Assembly: GCF_000012865.1 (NCBI RefSeq)
Contig: NC_007503.1
Coordinates: forward strand, 1,586,001 to 1,650,000
Reading direction: 5' to 3'
DNA: 64,000 bases
Source of the DNA: Carboxydothermus hydrogenoformans Z-2901
GTDB taxonomy: Bacteria; Bacillota; Z-2901; Carboxydothermales; Carboxydothermaceae
The position numbers and the translations under genes were made by a program. Below are positions 57,001 through 63,881 of the stretch, in pieces; position 1 is the stretch's first letter; every line of letters begins with the position of its first letter. The notes beneath the pieces are model-generated. The model was not told the DNA's origin. It worked only from the letters and a program-made list of their open reading frames with translations, and did not search any database.

Positions 57001-57850
57001 AGTTACCGGCAAGCCAGGTCAAATAAACCGTTGTGCCGGTAATACCAACCGCCAGGATATTACGTAAGGCCTGGGAAAAACAGCCTGCAAGATAGACGAT
57101 AAATCCACCCACATAGGGAACGAGAACTAAGGAAGACCAGGGAGATTCAAAGACAGGCAATTGGTCCGGGCCTGTACCCCCTAACAATACGGCAGCAGCA
57201 CGTTCAGCACCGTGAATGAAAGGTTCCGGAATTAAGCCCATTAAAGCGGTAAGAACGCCCAAAACCAGTAAAACTGCCATTAAACCCGGAGAAGTTTCCC
57301 TGACTTCTTCGGCACCGGGTCCTTCCTGGACCGGATCTTCAAAGCACAGTATTTGAAAGACCTGAAGGAAATACACTGCCTCAATGATACTACCAAAGGT
57401 AGCTATTGCCGCTGACAACCAATGCCCACTCTCAATAGCAGCATAAATAATTAAAAATTTACTAATAGAACCTTTAAAGGGAGATAAACCCATCACAGAA
57501 AACAATCCAAAACCAAACAAGGTTGTCGTAACCGGCATTTTTCTACCTATACCTTGAAGCTTTTCCACGCTTGCAGAATGACCCCGAAAAATAAATGCCG
57601 CTGCAGCTAAAAAGACTAATCCTCTCATTACAATTTGATATTCCAAATGCAAGAGAGCTCCCGAAGTCCCCACATAGGTACCCGTGCCCAATCCCAAAAG
57701 TACGAAACCTATTTCCGCAATGCTTGAAATAATTAGAAATTGAATTAAGTTTTTCCACCGCAGTAGGGCAACCAGTTCCCCAACCAAAAGAAGCATTACC
57801 CCAAACAAGGCCTGCAGCGAGAGGCCATTAATTAAAAAACCTAAATCCAC
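54026..57850 (-). CDS. cooM: Hydrogenase antiporter-like membrane subunit CooM
   Basis: A 1,274-residue membrane protein, likely the ion-pumping subunit. It contains about two and a half antiporter (NuoL/M/N-type) modules. Residues 1-230 match only the second half of a module (from the GELVALLRW helix). Residues ~235-700 form a full module with the TM5 Glu in FYVFWELMTW and Lys in GFGVKAGLVPLHSWLPDAHP. Residues ~710-1190 form a second full module with FFAFWEIMSS and GFAMKAAMLP. The GTG start has a strong GGGAGGAGG SD. Confidence 0.94.
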   Translation of the reverse strand: MDLGFLINGLSLQALFGVMLLLVGELVALLRWKNLIQFLIISSIAEIGFVLLGLGTGTYVGTSGALLHLEYQIVMRGLVFLAAAAFIFRGHSASVEKLQGIGRKMPVTTTLFGFGLFSVMGLSPFKGSISKFLIIYAAIESGHWLSAAIATFGSIIEAVYFLQVFQILCFEDPVQEGPGAEEVRETSPGLMAVLLVLGVLTALMGLIPEPFIHGAERAAAVLLGGTGPDQLPVFESPWSSLVLVPYVGGFIVYLAGCFSQALRNILAVGITGTTVYLTWLAGNFDSLSKFFALLMAFIGFLVTLYSVGYFKAKPYANRYFFFLLLMLGTLLGLTTSKELGNFYVFWELMTWTSYFLVIQEQTQKALRAGFKYFIMCTSGAYIMLLAILTLHVKLGSLDLTTISANLQVLSPGLMLVVLGMFIIGFGVKAGLVPLHSWLPDAHPVAPSSISAPMSGILTKTGIYGLVRILFVVFGVSLLTKVGTTGQFSTIGFIISLLGAFTLLYGEIMALLQTDVKKMLAYSTMAQVGEIVITLGVGTYLSFIGALYHILNHAIMKNLLFLAVGALILRVKSQEINKLKGIGRVMPVTSLCFSIGILAIMGLPPFNGFISKFLMLYALVQSGHLALAGLILLGSILGGFYYLKVVRIIFFEKYEGPARQEAPITMLIPIVILTGLSIFNGVYPQAGLALIKPVADLIAANGHMAVTAIPKITISWPIVTLIPMVGALFAYFFGRRSVKVSGWLAVATMVATLATVFAASTGLDIFSRSFAFLIAFIGVLNLLYSLGYMEHEHAQNRFYLFFTLMIGGLLGVAVSKDLFNFFAFWEIMSSWTLYFVIIHEETSEALREGFKYFIFNYVGANLLLLGLLVLTVNAGTFEMSELAGRLSALPTGLVALGLILMLIGFAMKAAMLPFRIDYQMHPPTAPTPVSGYISSVLLKSAPFGMVKLFYVFGGVALLSKLGQLGDMPSLMYILAWVSGLTILMAAALALLQSGMKRLLIYHTVSQMGYIILGISLGSSLGLAGGLLHLVNHMLFKNLLFLVAGAIMVKTGIGDLDRLGGIGRKMPVTLSVFAIGTFSIAGIPPFNGFTSKWLIYEASMEKGYVFLALLSLLASVLTLASFLKFLHSAFFGQIPKELENVTEAPWTMQIPMVILAVLCMVFGIFPGIPLATIAAIERSLGLTPVSVTLFGIDSGLGTWNAGIIAVFMVIAFIVGLSIYFVGNGKIRYTKIYTCGVTTLTPEEVHVNSHNLYESPKGLIKGWIKFLHRVAGLGKGV

Positions 57851-57877
57851 ATTTCTTTCCTCCTCCCTGCATTGTGA

Positions 57878-57895
57878 TTGTGCATTTTTTCACAA
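57878..57895. promoter_or_regulatory. CRP/FNR-type half-site pair upstream of cooM (tentative)
   Basis: TTGTG-N8-CACAA is a perfect inverted repeat with CRP-family spacing. It lies just before the cooM SD, centred about 36 nt from the start codon. A class I or II activator there would place the transcript start inside cooM, so if functional it might block or modulate rather than activate. Confidence 0.3.
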
Positions 57896-57994
57896 GAAAG
57901 GAACCCTTTCTTTTCCTAATCTTCAATCGCCCTATTTACAAAAAGATAAAAAACTTTCTCCTAAAAATTTTTACCGCTGGCTTGCACTTTTTAA

Positions 57995-58801
57995 CTAACA
58001 ATTCTGCCTTTTCACTTCTTCCAATAAGCGCTCTTTAATACTATGACCTATGGCAACGATTTCGGGAGCTTGTTCAAATACGCTTACCCCTGATAAATCC
58101 GCTAAAATTAATGTCGGATCGTAAGGAATGAAACCTAAAATCGGTAAAAAGTTCAGTTCTTTTCGAATTATTTCCTCATCTCCTGGGCGCACCTTGTTAG
58201 CCACTGCAAAAATCTTAGTAACCCCTAAATCTCTGGCCAATGTTACTACCGCTCTTGCTGTCTGAAAACTCCGCTTACCCGGTTCAACTACAACTATGAA
58301 AGCGTCTACCCCTTCAGCCGTACCGCGCCCTAAATGCTCCAAACCCGCTTCCATATCAACAATCACGGTTTCGTCCGCCTTTAAAACCAGGTGACGGAGA
58401 AGATGCTTAAGTAAAACACTTTCCGGACAGGCACATCCCGAACCACCTCTGACTACTTTACCCATTTGCATCAACCGGATGCCGGCGTGCTCTACCACAT
58501 ATTTTTCTGGAATATCATCAACCCGCGGATTCAGGATAAAGTACTGACCTGATGTTCCCGGTTCAGCACCGGTCCGCTCTTTGATAAGCTCTTTATCCTC
58601 GGAAATAGCCGTCAATTTTTCTAAGACCTCCGTCGGAAATCCTAAAGCTGTGCCCAAGTTGGCATCAGGGTCGGCATCCACAGCCAGTACTCTTTTCCCC
58701 TCACGGGCAAAAATATGACTGAGCAATGCAGACAGTGTTGTTTTTCCTACACCACCCTTACCGGAAACAGCAATTTTCAGTCCCTTTTCAGACACCTGCA
58801 T
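57995..58801 (-). CDS. cooC: CODH nickel-insertion ATPase CooC
   Basis: A 268-residue MinD-family ATPase that helps insert nickel into the CODH C-cluster. The deviant Walker A is SGKGGVGKTT near residue 13; the DADPDANLG switch is near 42. The metal-binding CxC motif is in GGSGCACPE near residue 122 and would form a dimer-bridging site. It is the first gene behind the CooA-type promoter, 144 nt upstream of cooM. Confidence 0.95.
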   Translation of the reverse strand: MQVSEKGLKIAVSGKGGVGKTTLSALLSHIFAREGKRVLAVDADPDANLGTALGFPTEVLEKLTAISEDKELIKERTGAEPGTSGQYFILNPRVDDIPEKYVVEHAGIRLMQMGKVVRGGSGCACPESVLLKHLLRHLVLKADETVIVDMEAGLEHLGRGTAEGVDAFIVVVEPGKRSFQTARAVVTLARDLGVTKIFAVANKVRPGDEEIIRKELNFLPILGFIPYDPTLILADLSGVSVFEQAPEIVAIGHSIKERLLEEVKRQNC

Positions 58802-58865
58802 CCACTCCCTGACATTTAAGTAATATCCTTAATGAACAGCTTTTGAAACGTTCTAAAATTTACGC

Positions 58866-58915
58866 TAATTTTACTATAGCGAAGAGTTAAAAAAAAAACT
58901 GTCGTTTATCCGACA
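58866..58915 (-). promoter_or_regulatory. CooA-dependent class II promoter for the coo operon
   Basis: A perfect palindrome TGTCG-N6-CGACA (58900-58915), the form known for CooA sites, is followed by a -10 box TATAGT (58873-58878) and predicted start A at 58866. The site centre (between 58907 and 58908) falls at exactly -41.5, the class II position, replacing the -35. It would drive cooC and the genes beyond when CO-bound CooA is present. Confidence 0.8.
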
Positions 58916-58917
58916 GT
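58898..58917 (-). terminator. Terminator of cooA, coinciding with the CooA operator
   Basis: ACTGTCG pairs with CGACAGT (7 bp, 6-nt loop; extendable by A/T pairs) and is followed by ten Ts on the minus strand, about 45 nt after the cooA stop. It is a good intrinsic terminator that shares all its palindromic bases with the CooA-binding site. Confidence 0.85.
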
Positions 58918-58959
58918 TTTAGAAAAAATCAGCCATTCATTTTTAGTCTCGCTTCCTAA

Positions 58960-59625
58960 CTAAACGCCTGAGGAAAACTCCTTTAATTTTTGTAAATCTT
59001 TAAGCAATAGCGTTCGCTGATTCACTCTTTCTAAAATCCCCATTTTTTTGAAATCATTGAGAAGAACCGAAACCGTTTGACGGGTAGTCCCTAACATCAA
59101 AGCAATTTCTTCTGTATTTAAACCAAGCTCTAATTTTATTCCCTGCGGTACCTTTAACCCTGTATCCATTGCCGCTTGAACTAAAAATTCTGCAAGTCTC
59201 AAGCGAGCATCTTTAAAAACCAAGCCATTAATTATGGTAAGGGAGTTTTTAAGTAAATCCCCCAATACTTTAACCATATTTAAACTAAATGCCGGGAACT
59301 CGACAACAATATTTTGGAAGTTACGGATATCGGTATACAATATAGTTGTATCTTCCATTGCCTGGATAAAAGCCCTGGTATGGGTGCAGAAAATATCACC
59401 TGCTTCCAAAATGGCTAAGGTAAATTCCTTATCCTCATAGGCAAGATAAACCCTTACCCTCCCGGACTTAACTAAAAACACCAGGTTTCTCTCGGTATTC
59501 GGTGTATAGAGAATTGCCTTTTTTGAATACCGCTGTTCCCGAAACTCTTTTAAGACCCCAGAGTATTCCTCCGAATTCAGGACCTCCAACAAGTTAGTGT
59601 CGGTTAATCTCATTTGGGTGGCCAT
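58960..59625 (-). CDS. cooA: CO-sensing heme transcription activator CooA
   Basis: A 221-residue CRP/FNR-family protein. Cys80 and His82 in DIFCTHTR occupy the heme-ligand positions of CooA; the N-terminal Met-Ala provides the amino-terminal ligand type reported for this species. The effector domain runs to about residue 130, a long C-helix follows, and the winged HTH is TEEIALMLGTTRQTVSVLLNDF. CO binding displaces a heme ligand and permits DNA binding. It has its own promoter and lies directly upstream of the operon it should activate. Confidence 0.95.
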   Translation of the reverse strand: MATQMRLTDTNLLEVLNSEEYSGVLKEFREQRYSKKAILYTPNTERNLVFLVKSGRVRVYLAYEDKEFTLAILEAGDIFCTHTRAFIQAMEDTTILYTDIRNFQNIVVEFPAFSLNMVKVLGDLLKNSLTIINGLVFKDARLRLAEFLVQAAMDTGLKVPQGIKLELGLNTEEIALMLGTTRQTVSVLLNDFKKMGILERVNQRTLLLKDLQKLKEFSSGV

Positions 59626-59678
59626 AGTCCAGCCCCCTTAGCTTTTGTTGCTAATATTTACTGGTGGCTTCTACGGAC

Positions 59679-59706
59679 ATTATACCAGATTCAATTTGCC
59701 TTACAA
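59679..59706 (-). promoter_or_regulatory. Promoter of cooA
   Basis: -35 TTGTAA (59701-59706) and -10 TATAAT (59679-59684) with a 16-nt spacer; predicted start near 59672. The leader is about 47 nt. Just upstream an inverted repeat abuts the -35, so extra control is possible. Confidence 0.75.
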
Positions 59707-59708
59707 AG

Positions 59709-59733
59709 CATAGCAATTATATGTAATGCTATG
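59709..59733. promoter_or_regulatory. Inverted repeat upstream of the cooA promoter
   Basis: CATAGCA-N11-TGCTATG is a perfect 7-bp inverted repeat, 2 nt upstream of the cooA -35 box, centred near -49. It differs from the CooA site (TGTCG-N6-CGACA), so it would serve another regulator. Function is inferred from position only. Confidence 0.45.
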
Positions 59734-59787
59734 TAAACTTAAAATTTCGAAAAGTAAAACTCAGTGCAAATAAGCGGAAAAGCCATA

Positions 59788-59835
59788 AGAGACCTCACCC
59801 TCCTTCAACGCAAAGTACTGCCTGGTGAGGTCTCT
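59788..59835. repeat. Large perfect hairpin between glpC and cooA
   Basis: A perfect 12-bp inverted repeat (AGAGACCTCACC with GGTGAGGTCTCT) encloses 24 nt. On the plus strand it is followed by TTTTC and pyrimidines, like a terminator, yet no plus-strand gene precedes it. It might stop antisense transcripts entering glpC, or be a small repeated element. Confidence 0.6.
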
Positions 59836-59892
59836 TTTTCTTCTTCTCTTTCCCTTTTTCCTGCTTCCACCTACTTAAATTCTACACAGCCA

Positions 59893-59921
59893 TGCCGCGT
59901 TCAGGCAGGTTTAGCTTTCTT
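59893..59921. repeat. Copy B of the direct repeat flanking the coo cluster
   Basis: 59893-59912 is identical to 47148-47167, and the similarity extends over about 9 further bases with one indel and one mismatch. It covers the glpC stop codon. Unlike copy A it lacks the distal stem arm, so glpC has no intact terminator here. Confidence 0.75.
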
Positions 59922-61128
59922 TTGTAATTTTTTCAGCTAAAAGCTCTAACGGATGATACACCGGCAGGCCACTTACATTGTTAAGCTGCACTCCGCACAT
60001 TCCGCACTCGGTAACAAGAGCCTCGGGTGCCTGGCGGTCTATAGCCTTTTTTAGATTTTGGCCAATAGCCTCGGTTACCGGCTCTTTTTCTGCCTTTAAG
60101 CCGTAACTTCCCGAAAGGCCGCAACACCCGGCATCCAACGGCACTACTTTATTTTCCGTCACTTCGTTTAAAAGTTCCAAACCCGGAGTTCCTATTCCCG
60201 ATGCTTTTAAATGGCACGGTTCATGATAAGCATACTTGCCCTCTATCGGCTCACCCTCCAGGAAATAGTTAATTTCTTGAAGTCCCCTTAAAAACTCGCC
60301 GGCCTCATAGAAATACGGCACAAACTCCCTGGCTTCTTCGATTCCAAGTAACCCTCCGTACTCTTCTTTAAAAGTTAAAAGGCAGCTTGGACAGGAAAAC
60401 AATACGGGAATCCCATCCTTTACATATTTTTTAAGCTGGCTTAAATTAAAATAAGCAAATTCTTGAGCAGTATCAAGTCTACCATTTCCTATCGCCGGCT
60501 GACCGCAACATTTAAACTCCGGAACGATAACCTCGTAATTCAAGCGGTTTAAAATTTTCACCAGAGCTTCCCCAACTTCCGGTTTATTATACTCGGTAAA
60601 ACAGCCTGGAAAATATACAACCTTGTTTTTCGGTTTATTTACTTTTTGCCGGTAATGACCAAACCAGCGGGAAAAACTCTTGTGAGCGTATGCCGGAAAA
60701 GAAATATTTGCGGATATTCCAAAAAGGGTTTTGCCTATTAGGCGAAAGATTTTAATCTTCGTAATGAAGTTCACCAAACCGGCAAAATTTACCGCAATCC
60801 TTCCAAGCAAACGGGGATTGGCAAAAAGTTTTTCCCTTAATCTAAGTCCTTTTTTCTTTAATTTTTCCGCCCGGGTAAGCTGGTTTAACGACGCCACCGG
60901 AACTCCCGAGGGACAGGCAATTTCACAGTTTTTGCAGTTAGAACAGTACTCTATTCCTTCGGGGTAATCTACTTTCGTTTCAGCGTTTAAAGAAAGTCTG
61001 AGCCAATCGGGGCCAACCGCTTTGGGTCCGGGAAAATCAGGATTTACCTTGGCTACAGGACAGTTAGCGGTACAGGTGGAACATTTGGCACAATGATTTA
61101 GAGTTTCCAGAGAAATATCTTTAAGCAT
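59911..61128 (-). CDS. glpC: Anaerobic glycerol-3-phosphate dehydrogenase subunit C
   Basis: A 405-residue iron-sulfur protein. Two N-terminal [4Fe-4S] motifs are CAKCSTCTANCPVAK near residue 13 and CSNCKNCEIACP near 62. Two C-terminal CCG domains follow (PGCFTEYNKPEVGE...FKCCGQPAIGNGR and EPCHLKASG...GCCGLSGSYGLK). It anchors the GlpAB dimer and passes electrons to menaquinone. The start overlaps glpB by 8 nt. Its stop codon lies within the flanking repeat. Confidence 0.93.
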   Translation of the reverse strand: MLKDISLETLNHCAKCSTCTANCPVAKVNPDFPGPKAVGPDWLRLSLNAETKVDYPEGIEYCSNCKNCEIACPSGVPVASLNQLTRAEKLKKKGLRLREKLFANPRLLGRIAVNFAGLVNFITKIKIFRLIGKTLFGISANISFPAYAHKSFSRWFGHYRQKVNKPKNKVVYFPGCFTEYNKPEVGEALVKILNRLNYEVIVPEFKCCGQPAIGNGRLDTAQEFAYFNLSQLKKYVKDGIPVLFSCPSCLLTFKEEYGGLLGIEEAREFVPYFYEAGEFLRGLQEINYFLEGEPIEGKYAYHEPCHLKASGIGTPGLELLNEVTENKVVPLDAGCCGLSGSYGLKAEKEPVTEAIGQNLKKAIDRQAPEALVTECGMCGVQLNNVSGLPVYHPLELLAEKITKES

Positions 61129-62302
61129 TTCTCCTCACCTCCCTATCTCCCAAAGCTAAAAGCCCCGCTTTATAGCCGGAAGCTAAAGCCAACCCCAGCC
61201 CGGAATTATTTTTTAAATAATTCGAGTTTGCTAAAATACTTCCCGCCGCATAAAGATTTTCTAATTCCTTAATTGGCCGCAAATACTCATCGGTATATAT
61301 ACCAGAAGCTAAAAAGTTAAAGTCTTCGGCAAAGTTCCGGGGAAGATAAACTTTAGACTGAAAGATGGGCTCACAAATTTCCTCTTTATTAGCCCACAAA
61401 CCTTTACCCCAGAAAGACCCGGTCGCTAACACAAAAGCTTTACCAGAAATCTCCCGTACCCGTCCGCCAGATTCTTTAATTTTAATTGAAGTTACTTGCC
61501 TTAAATCTTTTTTATATCCTATTACCTCAGCATTAAAGAGAAAATTTACCCCCATTTCTTTTAAGGTGCTAACCAATGCTTTATTGAGCCTTTGACCGGG
61601 AAAAGACGGTAGTCCCCCGGAAAGCTCCACTACCCTTACTCCCAGTACATCCTCCATCTCTTTAAAAAGCCTATCTTCCGGTAAATCTCCCAAAACTGCC
61701 GGAAAGACCATTAAAGTTTTCGGCCCGGCATAAGGTTTTAAAAAAGCTATAAGCTTTTCCTTCAGGTTCCCTCTGGCTAAGGCCTGGGCAAGCCAGGTAG
61801 TATTAACGGTTATGGTGCCGGTTTCAAAGTAAACTTCCTCGGTTTCTTTTAAACCGGGAAATATTCCGCTTTTTTTAGCGTAATAAAGAAACATTTTAGG
61901 AGAAAAATCGAAATAACCCTTGAAGCCAACCGCTATAATTCGCTCATAACTTTCAGGATTTTCCAGAAACATGCTTTCCGGAACAAGGCAGGAGTTCTTT
62001 ACCGTTCCAAGGGTCGTTAAAATTCTGGTCTGCTCAGAAGGTGAACCTACATAATTTAATCCACACCTTTTGACTAAGCCCTTAAAAAAGCTAAAGCTCT
62101 CCTCTACCACATCTTGTACTTTAAAATAAGGACTGCCTTCTTCTCTTTCTAAAAGCTCGGGATTAAAATCGATACAGCCGGAAGACAAGCTTAAAACCCC
62201 CTGACCTTTAGCCACAACCAAAACCTTTTTTTGCTTTCTGGCTCCCGCTCCGGCTGCCATTAAACCGCTCATTCCAGCCCCGATTACAACTAAGTCATAC
62301 AT
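61121..62302 (-). CDS. glpB: Anaerobic glycerol-3-phosphate dehydrogenase subunit B
   Basis: About 393 residues. An FAD/FMN-binding protein with the N-terminal dinucleotide motif DLVVIGAGMSGLMAAGAG and the C-terminal LYAAGSILANSNYLKNNSGLGLALASGYKAG region. I chose the ATG at 62302, preceded by GGAGGTACGGACG; it overlaps the glpA end by 8 nt. It forms the soluble catalytic dimer with GlpA. Confidence 0.9.
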   Translation of the reverse strand: MYDLVVIGAGMSGLMAAGAGARKQKKVLVVAKGQGVLSLSSGCIDFNPELLEREEGSPYFKVQDVVEESFSFFKGLVKRCGLNYVGSPSEQTRILTTLGTVKNSCLVPESMFLENPESYERIIAVGFKGYFDFSPKMFLYYAKKSGIFPGLKETEEVYFETGTITVNTTWLAQALARGNLKEKLIAFLKPYAGPKTLMVFPAVLGDLPEDRLFKEMEDVLGVRVVELSGGLPSFPGQRLNKALVSTLKEMGVNFLFNAEVIGYKKDLRQVTSIKIKESGGRVREISGKAFVLATGSFWGKGLWANKEEICEPIFQSKVYLPRNFAEDFNFLASGIYTDEYLRPIKELENLYAAGSILANSNYLKNNSGLGLALASGYKAGLLALGDREVRRNA

Positions 62303-63881
62303 CGTCCGTACCTCCAAAGAGACTAAAATTACACCCGTATAGACCGGCTAAAAGCTCTGCTTCCCGCAGCTGTTCACCCCAGAGAAGAGGCTTTTGTCCA
62401 GCATAGCGGTTTTTAAGAAAATCTTTAAGCTGTTCCAATGGCTCCTGAGGCTTTTCCAGTAACTCCGTAAAAGCAACCCCTAACCCACGGTAGGCACAGT
62501 TTAAACCCTGACAGGTGCCCATCCCCAGACGGGTTTTCCGCCGTAAGTCTTCTAAATTATGCGTATCTTTCCACCTGGCCACTTCTTTAACTTCCGCCAC
62601 CGTTACTCCTTCACATTCGCAAAGCACCTGCTTTTCTTCAGTAACACCCTTTAACCTTTCTTCAATTTTCGGTGCTCGTACGGTATAACGCCGGGCAATT
62701 CTATTCTTCTCTTCCACCGCAAGAGCTGGAGTCAATGGAATTTCTGAAGTCTTACTCTTCCTATCAATCCCTAAAAGCTTTCCTATATAGTCACCGGTTT
62801 TTTCGGCCATTAGCCGATAGGTGGTAAGTTTGCCCCCTACGAGACTAATAAGCCCTTTTAAACCTTCATTCCTTTCATGGTCAATGATGACAAAATCCCG
62901 GGAAATGCTCCGGCTGTCCTGGCTATTGCTTTCTTCTCCTAAATATAACGGCCGAATCCCCGCAAAAGCTCGCAACATCCTTAGTTCTAAAACATCAGGA
63001 ATTAGCTCCTTCCCAATATCTAAAAGCTTTGTTATCTCTTCGGAAGTCGGTCTTAACATTTCCGGGTTATCCACGTTAACCGAAGTTGTACCCAAAATAG
63101 TTATTGTATGGTGTGGTACCCAGATATCTCCGTCACTGGGTGGCCGCAAGCGGTTAACTACTTCTTGAAAAATCCGCTGGTTAAAAGCAATTAGGGTACC
63201 TTTATTTTGTAAAAGATTCACTTTTACCCCGGCAAGCTTGGCTACCTCCGCCGCCCAGGCACCGGCAGCATTTACCGCTACTTCGAATTCTACAAAAACT
63301 TCCTCGCCGGTAAGGGACGACCGAAGTTTAGCTGCAGTTAACCGCCCTTGTTGCTTTTCAAAACCCACCAACTGGTGATAGGTTAAATATCTGCCGCCAT
63401 ACTCTTCTGCCTGCCAGACATTTGCCCAGCACAGACGAAAGCCGTCAACAGTACCATCGGGAACTTCAAAAACTCTCCTTACTTCTTTTGTTAAAAAGGG
63501 ATATTTTCTTTTTATAAGTTCTGGATCCCTTTCCCGGATTTCTATGCCCGCCGTTCGACACCCATCAAGCCATTTTTCGGTGTAAGCAGGGTCATCGGAA
63601 TTTAATTCGATAAAGTATCCTCCGGTTTCTTCAACACAAGTAGGAGCAATTTTCTTTAAAATTAAATTTTCTTCGATACACTCCCGGGCCGCATTTGGGT
63701 CTTTGACGGCATACCGGGCTCCGCTGTGCAGAAGTCCGTGAAAACGCGAACTTGCCCCGTGAGCAATATCTTTTTGTTCCACTAACAAAACATCTAAACC
63801 CCTTAAAGCTAAGTCCCTTAAAAGTCCAGTGCCGGTAGTACCTCCACCGATGATTAAAACCGTTGTTTTTAGTTTCTGCAT
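62295..63881 (-). CDS. glpA: Anaerobic glycerol-3-phosphate dehydrogenase subunit A
   Basis: About 528 residues. An FAD-dependent enzyme that oxidises sn-glycerol-3-phosphate to dihydroxyacetone phosphate. The FAD motif is VLIIGGGTTGTGLLRDLALRG; the substrate-site region includes VEQKDIAHGASSRFHGLLHSGARYAV. The C-terminal BFD-like [2Fe-2S] domain has CECEG near residue 415 and GTCQGLNC near 450. I chose the ATG at 63881 with AGGTGGGG upstream; a GTG four codons earlier is the alternative. Confidence 0.94.
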   Translation of the reverse strand: MQKLKTTVLIIGGGTTGTGLLRDLALRGLDVLLVEQKDIAHGASSRFHGLLHSGARYAVKDPNAARECIEENLILKKIAPTCVEETGGYFIELNSDDPAYTEKWLDGCRTAGIEIRERDPELIKRKYPFLTKEVRRVFEVPDGTVDGFRLCWANVWQAEEYGGRYLTYHQLVGFEKQQGRLTAAKLRSSLTGEEVFVEFEVAVNAAGAWAAEVAKLAGVKVNLLQNKGTLIAFNQRIFQEVVNRLRPPSDGDIWVPHHTITILGTTSVNVDNPEMLRPTSEEITKLLDIGKELIPDVLELRMLRAFAGIRPLYLGEESNSQDSRSISRDFVIIDHERNEGLKGLISLVGGKLTTYRLMAEKTGDYIGKLLGIDRKSKTSEIPLTPALAVEEKNRIARRYTVRAPKIEERLKGVTEEKQVLCECEGVTVAEVKEVARWKDTHNLEDLRRKTRLGMGTCQGLNCAYRGLGVAFTELLEKPQEPLEQLKDFLKNRYAGQKPLLWGEQLREAELLAGLYGCNFSLFGGTDDV

